64,000 bases of DNA, from NCBI GenBank assembly GCA_934098505.1, contig CAKOOR010000002.1, positions 62,001-126,000 on the forward strand, written 5' to 3'. Below, piece after piece: positions 1-7,701 of this stretch (the stretch's first letter is position 1; every line of letters starts with the position of its first letter). The notes below the pieces were generated by a model. The model had not been told where the DNA came from. It searched no databases and worked only from the letters and a program-made list of their open reading frames with translations. The DNA is from an uncultured Bacilli bacterium (GTDB lineage: Bacteria > Bacillota_I > Bacilli_A > RF39 > UBA660). The position numbers and the translations under genes were made by a program.

Positions 1-288
1 TTAAAAGACAATGAAGGTATGTATAGAACGCTTTTAAGAAGTAGAGAACCTTTATTATTTATTGAAAAATTAAGTAATATGATTAATAAAAGACTAATGG
101 ATTTTAATATGTTTTCAAAAACAAATTATAATGATTTAATGGTTACTTTCTTTACTTATGGTTGCGTTAATTTGTTTGTGCGCTATTTTATGGGGGATTT
201 AAAATGTTCTTTAGATGATATTGGTTGGTTTATAAAAGGGATGGTTAAAGAACTTTTAACTAATAAGAATGTTAACTATAGAGTTTAA
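1..288 (+). CDS. TetR-type regulator, C-terminal part only
   Basis: The reading frame is open from the first base of the window, so this is the C-terminal end (about 95 residues) of a gene starting outside. The pattern of an aromatic-rich helix (around FFTYGCVNLFVRYF), a short linker and a final amphipathic helix ending in FIKGMVKELL is that of the Firmicutes-type TetR C-terminal dimerisation/ligand domain (TetR_C_8 style). The DNA-binding N-terminus is not in view, so target and ligand cannot be inferred. A strong hairpin with a T-run follows at 358-394. The family call rests on the C-terminal pattern only. Confidence 0.6.
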   Translation, partial: LKDNEGMYRTLLRSREPLLFIEKLSNMINKRLMDFNMFSKTNYNDLMVTFFTYGCVNLFVRYFMGDLKCSLDDIGWFIKGMVKELLTNKNVNYRV

Positions 289-357
289 AAAATCTTTAAT
301 TTTTTTAATATTTTAAAACTCTGAACACCATCATTAGATAATTTAAATGAATTTGAA

Positions 358-394
358 AATACTGCTAAATATTTGCTTTAGCAGTATCTTTTTT
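358..394 (+). terminator. Intrinsic terminator after the TetR gene
   Basis: Arms AATACTGCTAAA (358-369) and TTTAGCAGTAT (377-387) pair almost perfectly around a 7-base loop and are followed by six T. The hairpin overlaps the last codons of the convergent membrane-protein gene, so it may serve both directions. Confidence 0.75.
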
Positions 395-1159
395 AACTTT
401 ATTAGTTCGAGAATTACTTTGATTATTAACCTTTTTATTATTCTTATTTTTTTGATTAGTTTTATCATAATTATTTTTACGAGAAGAAATGGTTTTAGCA
501 ACATAATTATTTGTATCTGACTTGGGTATAATGACATCGTTGTTGATTGTTTTTAGGATTTCGATTTCTTTTTGTTCACGTTCTTTATCAATCTTTAATT
601 GGTTTTTTAAGATTATATCATCTAAATCAGGTTGGAAAGCTAAATGAATGAAATAAGCACCAGTATTTACAGTTACTAAAATAATGGCAAATCCCACTAA
701 GTAACATTTAATAAGTTTCTTAGGACTTTCTTTTTCTTCTAATATTTTAACAATTTCATTATATTTTTTACGAAGATTATTTTTCTCAGTTAAAGAAGAA
801 TATTTTAGTTGTTCTAACTCTTCTAATTTAGTATTAATAGATGATATTTCATTTTCTAATTCTAGATACCTAGAAAAATTATTAGAAGTTTTTGATAGTT
901 CTGATAATTCTTTTTGATAGTTTTGTTTTAATTGATTTAATTCTTTTGTTTCTTCAACATATTTATTATAAATTTCATCGTTTTCTTTAATTTCGATTTC
1001 AATAGCTACCTTATTTTCTTCATTATAACTATTAATATTCGAAATATATTTGTTTAAATTTAATATAATAGTTATAATTCCTAAAATTAGTCCTAAAACA
1101 ATAGTAAGTATACCTGTAATTAATAATGATTTATTAGAAAGATTATTAGTTTTTTGCAT
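365..1159 (-). CDS. Two-helix membrane protein with long coiled coil
   Basis: Not recognised as a named family. The start at 1159 is chosen because AGAGGT lies about 7 bases upstream of that ATG; the longer frame to 1210 lacks a good ribosome site. The 264-residue product has a hydrophobic helix near residues 12-35, a highly charged Glu/Lys/Leu-rich coiled coil of about 110 residues (around 40-150), a second membrane helix (about 158-180) and a basic Lys/Asn-rich tail of about 70 residues. With both helices in the membrane, the coiled coil would probably lie outside and the basic tail inside. The gene stands alone between a TetR gene and a lysozyme gene. No enzyme motif is visible. Confidence 0.7.
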   Translation of the reverse strand: MQKTNNLSNKSLLITGILTIVLGLILGIITIILNLNKYISNINSYNEENKVAIEIEIKENDEIYNKYVEETKELNQLKQNYQKELSELSKTSNNFSRYLELENEISSINTKLEELEQLKYSSLTEKNNLRKKYNEIVKILEEKESPKKLIKCYLVGFAIILVTVNTGAYFIHLAFQPDLDDIILKNQLKIDKEREQKEIEILKTINNDVIIPKSDTNNYVAKTISSRKNNYDKTNQKNKNNKKVNNQSNSRTNKVKKDTAKANI

Positions 1160-1334
1160 ATATAACCTCTTTATATTCTTATACTTATATAATAACACAA
1201 GGGTTTTCATAATGCAAAATATTTTATATTATTTAAATATAGCTTAATTAACTTATTATAGTTTTTAGATTAATTTTTCTTTGTATTTTACAATTAATGT
1301 GCTATAAATAAAGTAGAAAGAGTATGAGGATGTT

Positions 1335-2507
1335 ATGCGAAAAAGAAAGCAAATAATATTATTAACATTTTTGATTATCTTTATTCTTAGTGGTTGTGGT
1401 AAAATGCAAGCTACGGTAAGTGTAAAAGATAATCTGAATTTTAGAGTTTATGATAAGATTAAATTTAGTGATTTAATTGATATTAATGATGGTTATATAG
1501 TTGATGATAAGGAGATCTTCTTAGATAATATAGGCAATAATAGCGTTAATATAGGTTATCAAGATTATAAAAAACATAAAGCAAATATAAAAGTTGAATT
1601 TAATGTGTATGATAATACAGCGCCTTTTCTTAGTATGAGTAATAATGTGTATAAAGTTGTTAATAATGATTTTAACTTATGTAACAGTGCTTTTTATGGG
1701 GATAATTATGATCGTAATGTTGCTTGTCTAATTGATGGTGATTATGATAAAGATACCGTAGGAGCATATAAACTTAATATGATTGTTAGAGATGCGAGTG
1801 GTAATGAATCCAATAAAGAATTTACTTTGCATATTATTAAAGAGTTTACAAATAATACTGGAGAAAATAGTACACCCACCGGATTAAATATTGGTGATGC
1901 AATAAAGAAATATAAAAATGATGAAACAATGATTGGGATTGATGTTTCAAGTTTTCAAGGTCAAATTGATTGGAAAAAAGTAAAGGATTCCGGAGTAGAA
2001 TTTGCTATTATTAGATTAGGCTTTGGTTATACAGTTAATATGGAATTAGTGTTGGATAAATATTTTAAAGAAAACTTAAATAGCGCCAAAGAACAAGGAC
2101 TAAAAGTTGGTGTTTATTTTTATACATATGCTAATACGTTAGAAGAAATTAGAGAGCAGGCTAAATTTATTAGTGATAGTTTAGACGGAGAAGACTTGGA
2201 TCTAGGTGTAACTTTTGACTGGGAAAATTGGAATAATTTTCAAGATTATCAAGTAAGTTTCTATGATTTAAATAATATGTATGATAATTTTAGTAGTATT
2301 TTAAAAAATAAAGGTTATGATACTATGTTATATGGTAGTAAGTTTTATTTAAACAATGTTTGGTCTACTAGTAATAGAAAAATTTGGCTTGCTCATTATA
2401 CTAGTATGACTAATTATGATAAAGACTATAAAATATGGCAATTTAGTGATAAGGGGTTAGTTGACGGTATTAATGGCTTTGTTGATTTAGATGTTTTATA
2501 TAAATAA
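1335..2507 (+). CDS. GH25 lysozyme-like lipoprotein with Ig-like domain
   Basis: A cell-wall muramidase of glycoside hydrolase family 25, predicted to cleave the MurNAc-GlcNAc bond while anchored to the outer membrane face. The signal peptide ends in a lipobox, LSGC, with Cys21 as the lipidation site. Residues about 70-170 contain two Cys and the segment VRDASGNESNKEFTLH, typical of a bacterial Ig-like (DUF5011-type) spacer. The GH25 barrel runs from about residue 198 (GIDVSSFQGQIDW) to the end; Asp in DVSSFQG and the DWEN segment near residue 294 match the family's catalytic acids. GAGGATG precedes the ATG. The gene is complete and its terminator follows. Possible roles are wall turnover or spore-related lysis. 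Confidence 0.9.
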   Translation: MRKRKQIILLTFLIIFILSGCGKMQATVSVKDNLNFRVYDKIKFSDLIDINDGYIVDDKEIFLDNIGNNSVNIGYQDYKKHKANIKVEFNVYDNTAPFLSMSNNVYKVVNNDFNLCNSAFYGDNYDRNVACLIDGDYDKDTVGAYKLNMIVRDASGNESNKEFTLHIIKEFTNNTGENSTPTGLNIGDAIKKYKNDETMIGIDVSSFQGQIDWKKVKDSGVEFAIIRLGFGYTVNMELVLDKYFKENLNSAKEQGLKVGVYFYTYANTLEEIREQAKFISDSLDGEDLDLGVTFDWENWNNFQDYQVSFYDLNNMYDNFSSILKNKGYDTMLYGSKFYLNNVWSTSNRKIWLAHYTSMTNYDKDYKIWQFSDKGLVDGINGFVDLDVLYK

Positions 2508-2513
2508 GTAAGT

Positions 2514-2573
2514 AAAAAAAGATAATAATACTTTAAGTAGTTGTTTTACTATTTTGTATCTATTATCTTTTTT
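2514..2573. terminator. Bidirectional terminator between lysozyme and NUDIX genes
   Basis: AAAAAAAGATAATA (2514-2527) and TATTATCTTTTTT (2561-2573) form a long stem with A and T runs at both ends. It lies between two convergent genes and can act on both strands. Confidence 0.6.
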
Positions 2574-2590
2574 ATCGTTTTATAATTAGA

Positions 2591-3080
2591 TTAGATATTA
2601 TCGTTACATATAAATTTTTTAATTATAAACTTATAAGGTTCTAAAACACTGTTAGTATCACATAATTTTGTTAATTCGTCTTTGGTAAACCATTTTATAT
2701 TGTTAACTTCTTCTATCTGATATTTTAATTTATCTATATCTATTTGGTCAGTGATTAAGTAAATATTGAAGATAAAATTTTTTGCAGGATATTTAATTGT
2801 TTCTATTTTAGTTGGATTTATATTAATTAAGTATAGTTCTTCTTCTAGTTCCCTTTTTAAAGCATTTATAGCAGTTTCATTATGTTGTAAATGTCCACCA
2901 GCAAAACACCATTTATACTCATTTCTAGCGGTTGTTTGTTCAAGTAAATTATTTATTATCATTTTTAATAATAGCATAAGATAACATTATATTAGTGTTA
3001 TTAGGTATTTCATCAACTCGGCGGATTATTGTTTTATCTAATTTATTAAAGTTATTATCATATAAATCAAGTATTTCCAT
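2591..3080 (-). pseudogene. NUDIX hydrolase, split by a frameshift
   Basis: The downstream frame (2591-2977) carries a near-complete Nudix box, GHLQHNE followed by REL-EEE-L, which binds Mg2+ for hydrolysis of nucleoside-diphosphate-linked substrates; the usual Gly after EE is Leu. The upstream frame (to 3080, starting MEILDLYDNN) supplies the missing N-terminal strand (IMLSYAIIKNDNK) that NUDIX proteins have before the box. The two frames meet at about 2950, where a run of five A makes a one-base indel plausible. Either this is an inactivated gene or a sequencing error joins two halves of a good one. A weak AAGG lies upstream of 3080. It directly follows the disrupted hydrolase gene in the same orientation, so both were probably one operon. 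Confidence 0.6.
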
Positions 3081-3097
3081 ATTAATTTTATTTTCCT

Positions 3098-3558
3098 TTA
3101 TAACTTTAATTCTAAACCATAATAAGCAATATGGCAACCATTACTAATAGCATATTTTTCAGCAAGTTCATGATATGGCATACCGTCATGTGAAATATTG
3201 GTGCCATAAATTTTGTTTGTCTCATTTATTATATTTAATTTTTTCATCTTAGATAATTGTTTTATAAAAGTTTAGTATTTAAATGAGAAAATGAATAATC
3301 AACATCGCCGAATGTGTAGTCCATAATAACACAATCTAATTTGTATTCTTTTAACTCTGATAAAGCCAAATCGGTAAGAGCTGGGGTATCTGTGGCATAA
3401 AATAATGTTTTGTCTTTCAATTGGATAACATAAAGTAAAGAACCGTGCTTAGTATCATGAACAGAGTCTATAGCTTTAACAATATATTCGCCTACTTTAA
3501 ATTTATCGCCAGCACTAATACTTGTACTTTCAACATAAACTCTTCCAGTATCTTTCAC
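3098..3558 (-). pseudogene. Metallo-beta-lactamase-fold hydrolase, C-terminal half
   Basis: The C-terminal half of a PhnP-like metallo-beta-lactamase hydrolase. The frame to 3262 shows the metal-ligand strand SVHDT, the strand LLYVIQLKDKTLFYATDTP with its metal-binding Asp, and LDCVIMDYTFGD. A frameshift near 3255 leads into a second frame reading KIYGTNISHDGMPYHEL, the usual C-terminal His-containing segment, with a stop at 3098-3100. The N-terminal half with the HxHxDH motif is absent here. A matching N-terminal fragment on the same strand lies at 9991-10204, so this looks like one gene cut by an inserted island. The reading frame available at 3558 begins with GTG, which is not a natural start. 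Confidence 0.65.
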
Positions 3559-3573
3559 TTCCAGTATTTTTCA
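3542..3573. repeat. 16-bp direct repeat at the island junction
   Basis: CTTCCAGTATCTTTCA (3542-3557) is followed at once by CTTCCAGTATTTTTCA (3558-3573), 15 of 16 bases identical. It marks the boundary between hydrolase-gene sequence and the relaxase-like fragment and may be a recombination scar. Confidence 0.6.
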
Positions 3574-3865
3574 TTGGTAGTCCTAGTTTTCTAAAAAAAT
3601 CAGGTCCACTAGTAACAATACAACCATTTAATATATTTGTATTATCACCTTTATTAAAATGGATATTATTAGTATAGATTGTTTCATATATTTTACTAGA
3701 TAGAGTAGAGTGTCCATCAAATTCTACATATTCTATATTGAATTGAGTACGTTCTTTATCATAATTTTCAGAGCCTTTTCTATCATCAAGTTCAATGCCT
3801 AGACTAGCAATATCTTTTGATTCAATTTAATTCTTTACTGTTACAACTTGGTAATCTACATTCAT
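3574..3865 (-). pseudogene. MobV/Pre-type relaxase, N-terminal fragment
   Basis: Reading from an ATG at 3865, with AAGGAG just upstream, the frame gives MNVDYQVVTVKN, then an in-frame TAA at codon 13, and then continues open for about 90 codons. The segment GCIVTSGPDFFRKLGLPMKN and the preceding LGIELDDRKGSENYD resemble the N-terminal region of plasmid-recombination/mobilisation proteins (MobV/Pre family), which nick DNA at an origin of transfer. The catalytic His-rich region that would follow is missing because the frame runs into the hydrolase remnant. It is a stub of mobilisation machinery left in the island. The family assignment is from memory of the motif style and is moderate. Confidence 0.45.
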
Positions 3866-3889
3866 TTTGAACTCCTTTCGTAGTATTTG

Positions 3890-4100
3890 TCATATCTTAT
3901 TTATAAGTGTGACATATTCTGTATTTAAGTATTTAACAACTTCTTGCATTGGTACTGCATTATTTGGAACATAATAATTTTCACTTTCTAATCTCTTTTT
4001 AATAGCGCTTTTAATAACTAACGCATTATTTTAGTTTCATTAAATCACTTAAATTATACCATTGTTTTGATATTAATTTTAATGTTTCACTTGCTGTCAT
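3890..4100 (-). pseudogene. Decayed small gene of the mobile element
   Basis: An ATG at 4100 with AAGGATG upstream begins MTASETLKLISKQWYN. A frameshift near 4030 moves to a frame reading ALVIKSAIKKRLESENYYVP and ending at a TGA at 3890-3892. The whole would be about 70 residues of helical, charged protein. It lies between the relaxase fragment and another decayed small gene, all on the minus strand, as in the accessory module of a small mobilisable element. I do not recognise the family. Confidence 0.4.
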
Positions 4101-4118
4101 ACATTATCACATCCTTTC

Positions 4119-4303
4119 TTATAATTCGTATTCTTCTTCATTTCATTTAGTGTATGGAACAGTGTTTGCTTCTAAAATATTTAGTTCAGGGTTATATCTT
4201 ATATATTTGTTGATACCATTGTTAGAAAACATTTAGCTCTTAAGGATAGATTAGGATCTAATAAAAATTCATCAAATGCTCTGTGAACTTTTAATTTAGG
4301 CAT
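4119..4303 (-). pseudogene. Decayed small gene next to the operator region
   Basis: The ATG at 4303 begins MPKLKVHRAFDEFLLDPN. A frameshift near 4230 leads to a frame reading NKYIRYNPELNILEANTVPY, then an in-frame TGA and a further NEEEYEL before TAA. It is the first gene leftward from the GGAAAC repeats and so would have been controlled together with the divergent XRE gene. Function unknown; the pattern of lesions indicates a relic. Confidence 0.4.
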
Positions 4304-4320
4304 TTTCTCACTTTGCTTTC

Positions 4321-4420
4321 TTTTGGAAACGGCTTTCCAATTAGTTCAATTTAAACGGAAACTACTTTTCATAATTGAAAATTACTGTTATTATTTAATT
4401 TTGTCAACTAGTTTCCAAAA
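4321..4420. promoter_or_regulatory. GGAAAC operator repeats in a divergent control region
   Basis: TTTTGGAAAC (4321-4330) has its exact reverse complement GTTTCCAAAA at 4411-4420. Within the left site TTGGAAA-CGGC-TTTCCAA (4323-4340) is itself a perfect inverted repeat, and a further ACGGAAACTA lies at 4355-4364. The right site abuts the -35 box of the XRE gene. This arrangement fits binding by the XRE protein encoded next door, controlling both its own gene and the leftward genes. Binding is inferred, not shown. Confidence 0.6.
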
Positions 4421-4424
4421 AATA

Positions 4425-4453
4425 TTAACAAATTTAAAAAAGTCTGTTATAAT
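4425..4453 (+). promoter_or_regulatory. Sigma-A promoter of the XRE-methyltransferase pair
   Basis: TTAACA (4425-4430), 17 bases, then TATAAT (4448-4453). It is followed by the ribosome site AAGGAGG at 4462-4468. Confidence 0.75.
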
Positions 4454-4477
4454 GGGAGTACAAGGAGGGTGAGGATA

Positions 4478-4978
4478 ATGGGGAGAAACAAAATTGTTCT
4501 AGGAGATCTTATTAAAAAAGCTAGAAAAGATAAACACTTATCTGCAAGAAAACTAGCTGAATTATGTGACATTAGTCATACAGAAATTAATAATATTGAA
4601 AGGGGTATTAGAATGAGACCTGCTGTTCTTACTCTAAAACGATTTGAAAAGTATCTAGGACTAGATTATGCAGAAATGTGTAGATTAGTTGGTTATTCTG
4701 AAGATACTATCAAATATGGTGATGAGAATGTTATTGTTTCTTATGAAAAGTACGATAAAATTATTCAAGATTATAGAAGAGAGATAGAACATTGTGCTTA
4801 TTTAATAGAAGCAAAAAGAAGATGCGGACAAGAAATTAAAAAATCTTTTGATGTGGTATGCAAATATTTGGATTCTTTTGATACTGTTTCAGAAGAAGTT
4901 AAGAAAGAAATCAAATTGATATATAAAGATTTAGAAAATATAGATCTTAAATATGTAAGCTTGATGCAAGAAAAATAG
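4478..4978 (+). CDS. XRE-family HTH regulator beside methyltransferase
   Basis: A 166-residue DNA-binding protein. The ATG at 4478 is taken because AAGGAGG sits 9 bases upstream; the frame could also open at a GTG at 4469. Residues about 8-65 form a Cro/C1-type helix-turn-helix (SARKLAELCDISHTEINNIE), and the remaining 95 residues are charged and helical, probably for dimerisation. The gene ends 11 bases before the methyltransferase start and shares its promoter, an arrangement like the controller genes of type II restriction-modification systems, though it is longer than classic C proteins (about 80 residues). The GGAAAC inverted repeats in front of it are the likely operator. An element-maintenance repressor is the alternative. 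Confidence 0.8.
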   Translation: MGRNKIVLGDLIKKARKDKHLSARKLAELCDISHTEINNIERGIRMRPAVLTLKRFEKYLGLDYAEMCRLVGYSEDTIKYGDENVIVSYEKYDKIIQDYRREIEHCAYLIEAKRRCGQEIKKSFDVVCKYLDSFDTVSEEVKKEIKLIYKDLENIDLKYVSLMQEK

Positions 4979-4989
4979 GAGGGTTTAAA

Positions 4990-6312
4990 ATGACAAAAGA
5001 TAAATTAGACAAAGCGAGTAAAGATAATAAACCTAGAAAAGTGGTCCAATCTTCATTATTTGGTGAAGATATTGATATAGTTTATAAATATAAATCACCA
5101 TACAAATATATAGGTAAACAAAGTGAAGAAAGAATTATTAAATATTATGATGAAATTGTTAATCTAGATACAAATCATTATAATTCTAATGATGATATTT
5201 GTACTCCAATGATATGTGTAAAAAAAATGATTGACTATGTTCCAGATGAATTATGGAGCAGAAAAGATATTAGAGTATTGGAACCATGTGCTGGAAATGG
5301 AAATTTTGGAGCTTATTGTCAGCTAAAAACAAATATTGACAATATATGGTTTAATGAATTAAATCCAATTAGATTAGAAAATTGCAAAAAAATATTAAAA
5401 CCAAAGCATTTTTCACATGAAGATTTTTTTAAACTTAAAGATGAATGGACTGAGAAATATGATTTGATTGTTGCTAATCCACCATATTCTGGAGGTGGAA
5501 ATAAAAATCAAAGTCTTTCAAATGATTTTATAGAACATTCAATAGATTTACTTAATGATAAAGGATATTTATGTTATGTTACACCAAACAATTGGATGAC
5601 ATATAATAGTAATAATACAACATTAAAAAAATTATTAAGTGAAGGTTCATTTATAGTTATTGATAACGATGTCAAAAAATATTTTAATGGTATAGGCTCA
5701 TCATTTACTATTATTGTTTGGCAAAAAGGGGTTTTTGACAACAAAACATATGTAGTTAATAATTTTCTATTAAAAGATATTCAAGAAAATGTTACAATAC
5801 CTAAAGATTTAAAATTTATTCCTTTATATATTTCAAATACTGTTTTAAAATTAGCAAAAAAAATAGTTGGTGATGATAGAAATAAATTTGATTATAGATG
5901 TGATCTACACAATTTTACTCAAAAGAAGTTTTTAAGTGATGTTCAAGATGATATTTTCAAATATAAAACTATTCATACTATGAGAAAGACTAGATATGCT
6001 AGTAAAAAACAAGATATATTTGATAAATGGATAATTGTCGTGCCATTATCTACATATTATATTCCAGTTGTTATGCATGAAGTTAATGTTACACAATCTG
6101 TTGGATATTTATATTTTACCACAAAAAAAGAAGCTGATAATTATTTAAAAATAATTACTCAACCTCATTTTAAATTACTTGTTCATTTAACCAGATATGG
6201 AAATTTTAATAACATAATGGTTTTGAGACATATGAATTTTGATAGTGATATAAAATTCACAAAAATAGAACAAACCGAAATAGATAAATTAGTCAGTCTA
6301 ATTAATTATTAA
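4990..6312 (+). CDS. N6-adenine DNA methyltransferase (gamma type)
   Basis: Transfers a methyl group from S-adenosylmethionine to adenine in a DNA recognition site, protecting host DNA. Motif I, LEPCAGNGNFG (about residues 96-106), precedes the catalytic motif IV, VANPPYSGG (about 160-168), the order found in gamma-class enzymes such as M.TaqI. The following 250 residues would hold the target recognition domain. AGGAGGG precedes the ATG, and 440 residues is a usual full length. The upstream neighbour is an XRE regulator; the downstream neighbour is convergent and overlaps by 4 bases, so their stop codons share sequence. It is very likely the modification subunit of a type II restriction-modification system. 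Recognition site unknown. Confidence 0.88.
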   Translation: MTKDKLDKASKDNKPRKVVQSSLFGEDIDIVYKYKSPYKYIGKQSEERIIKYYDEIVNLDTNHYNSNDDICTPMICVKKMIDYVPDELWSRKDIRVLEPCAGNGNFGAYCQLKTNIDNIWFNELNPIRLENCKKILKPKHFSHEDFFKLKDEWTEKYDLIVANPPYSGGGNKNQSLSNDFIEHSIDLLNDKGYLCYVTPNNWMTYNSNNTTLKKLLSEGSFIVIDNDVKKYFNGIGSSFTIIVWQKGVFDNKTYVVNNFLLKDIQENVTIPKDLKFIPLYISNTVLKLAKKIVGDDRNKFDYRCDLHNFTQKKFLSDVQDDIFKYKTIHTMRKTRYASKKQDIFDKWIIVVPLSTYYIPVVMHEVNVTQSVGYLYFTTKKEADNYLKIITQPHFKLLVHLTRYGNFNNIMVLRHMNFDSDIKFTKIEQTEIDKLVSLINY

Positions 6313-7004
6313 TCTACTTCTGTAGCACTTGCTTGAACATTGGCTAAAGGTTTATGTCCAAATTGTTTAATAAACTGTTTAATCATTATATCTTCAACTG
6401 CAAGTGCTTTTGGAGTAGCAAATGGTACCGATCTTACTCCATGCCAATCTATAACATATAAATCCTGACTGCAGTCAAATAGATATAAATTTAAGTTAAT
6501 TCTATTTGTAACCATTGATTGTAATATTTTAATATTAGTTGTCGAAGCAGTTCTCCAGTTATTAACAACTCCACAATTATATGAACCTAAACGTTGTTTA
6601 AATGTTGTTCTTGAACTACCTATTTTAATGATATATTCTTTTCCATCAATAACGCAAGTTAATAAATATGATACACCTAATGATTGATTAAATGTTCTTT
6701 CTGCTTCTGGACTAGCAAATTCAATTGGGGATATTTTTTCGTTAATTCTTCTGTTATCGGTTGTAATAACCATTGGTCTAACTGATAATTTACATACATA
6801 TTTATAGTCAATTAAACCTTGAAACCTAAAATCCCTTAATTCTGGTTGTTGTTTTATATCATTTATTGTAAAAGGATTATCATTAATATTATCTAGAGGA
6901 AATATCCTAGCAAGAGCATCTAGATAATCTTGTCCTTTTTTTGATTCATAATGTCCATCTTTAAAATCACATAATGATTTTAAATCTTCAATATTTACTG
7001 CCAT
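6309..7004 (-). CDS. GIY-YIG-like nuclease, probable restriction enzyme
   Basis: A 231-residue protein, predicted to be the endonuclease partner of the convergent methyltransferase. The segment SYLLTCVIDGKEY (about 112-124) followed by IIKIGSSRTTFKQRLGSY (about 125-142) fits the GIY-YIG core with its Arg, and Glu204 in LAVEDIMIKQF would be the metal-binding Glu. The N-terminal 100 residues are not recognised and could bind DNA. AAGGAG lies upstream of the ATG. Its stop codon overlaps that of the methyltransferase tail to tail, a compact arrangement known for restriction-modification pairs. The GIY-YIG assignment is from motif reading and is moderately sure; the restriction role follows from context. 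Confidence 0.55.
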   Translation of the reverse strand: MAVNIEDLKSLCDFKDGHYESKKGQDYLDALARIFPLDNINDNPFTINDIKQQPELRDFRFQGLIDYKYVCKLSVRPMVITTDNRRINEKISPIEFASPEAERTFNQSLGVSYLLTCVIDGKEYIIKIGSSRTTFKQRLGSYNCGVVNNWRTASTTNIKILQSMVTNRINLNLYLFDCSQDLYVIDWHGVRSVPFATPKALAVEDIMIKQFIKQFGHKPLANVQASATEVD

Positions 7005-7083
7005 ACTAACACTTTCTCCTTAAACTTATTTAAATTATATCATACTTTTTTAAATTTAACTAATCATAGAAAGGAAATTAATT

Positions 7084-7476
7084 ATGAGAATACTAACATT
7101 GAAAGAACCTTTTGCCACATTAATATACAATAAGGTTAAAACAATTGAAACTAGAAGTTGGAGAACGAATTACCGCGGTGAATTATATATTCATGCTGGG
7201 ATTAAAAAACCTGAATATGGAAATAAGTGTGAAGAATTTATCAAATTGGCAGATAAATATAGCTATAGACCAGGATATGTTTTATGTAAGTGCAATTTAG
7301 TTGATTGTATAGAAATGACTGAGGAATACATAGAAAAAATAAAAAAGGAAGATCATATAAATTATATTTCTGGTGAATATAAAGTTGGTAGATTTGCTTG
7401 GATATTAGATAATATAGAACCAGTTGATCCTTTTTTTGTTAAAGGAAGATTAGGTATATGGCATTATAATGATTAG
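7084..7476 (+). CDS. ASCH-domain protein
   Basis: A complete 130-residue protein of the ASCH (PUA-like fold) family. The N-terminus MRILTLKEPFATLIYNKVKT followed by IETRSWRTNYRGELYIHAG is the usual opening of that family, and GRFAWILDNIEPVDP with GRLGIWHY matches its C-terminal strands. ASCH proteins are thought to bind RNA or modified bases; a few are nucleases or deacetylate N4-acetylcytidine. AAAGGAAA precedes the ATG. It stands next to a methyltransferase-nuclease pair in an island, where ASCH proteins are often seen, but its part in defence is not established. Confidence 0.8.
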   Translation: MRILTLKEPFATLIYNKVKTIETRSWRTNYRGELYIHAGIKKPEYGNKCEEFIKLADKYSYRPGYVLCKCNLVDCIEMTEEYIEKIKKEDHINYISGEYKVGRFAWILDNIEPVDPFFVKGRLGIWHYND

Positions 7477-7495
7477 TTATATGTTATAATAATAA

Positions 7496-7684
7496 ATGAA
7501 ATATATAATAAGGAGAGTATTAAATTATGCAAAACATGACACCGATCCAAAAGAACAAAATACTTTTGATTCGGATGATGCTATTGTTGTCTATTTCGAA
7601 GTAAGAAAAATAGGAAATGAGTTGTTAAAAATAATTAATCATTTAACTTGTGGCCAGGTATATGAGATAAATGAAGATTTTTAA
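7496..7684 (+). CDS. Short unrecognised protein, start uncertain
   Basis: A 62-residue open frame reading MKYIIRRVLNYAKHD and then an acidic stretch ending QVYEINEDF. The only in-frame ATG (7496) has no ribosome site and lies 6 bases after a TATAAT. A good AAGGAG at 7511-7516 lies inside the frame but leads to an ATG in another frame that soon stops. The protein sequence looks natural from about residue 10, so this may be the end of a longer gene whose start was lost. Function unknown. Confidence 0.35.
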   Translation: MKYIIRRVLNYAKHDTDPKEQNTFDSDDAIVVYFEVRKIGNELLKIINHLTCGQVYEINEDF

Positions 7685-7701
7685 AAGTTAGGAGTTTTGT
7701 T

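Noticed and set aside
4119..4303. In-frame TGA where Trp would fit, hinting at TGA as Trp
   Set aside because: TGG encodes Trp throughout and TGA ends rnpA, cotJC and the DUF3006 gene; the small gene also has a frameshift, so this is decay.
7485..7498. Leaderless gene starting 6 bases after a TATAAT at 7485-7490
   Set aside because: No -35 box at proper spacing and the frame looks like the end of a longer gene.
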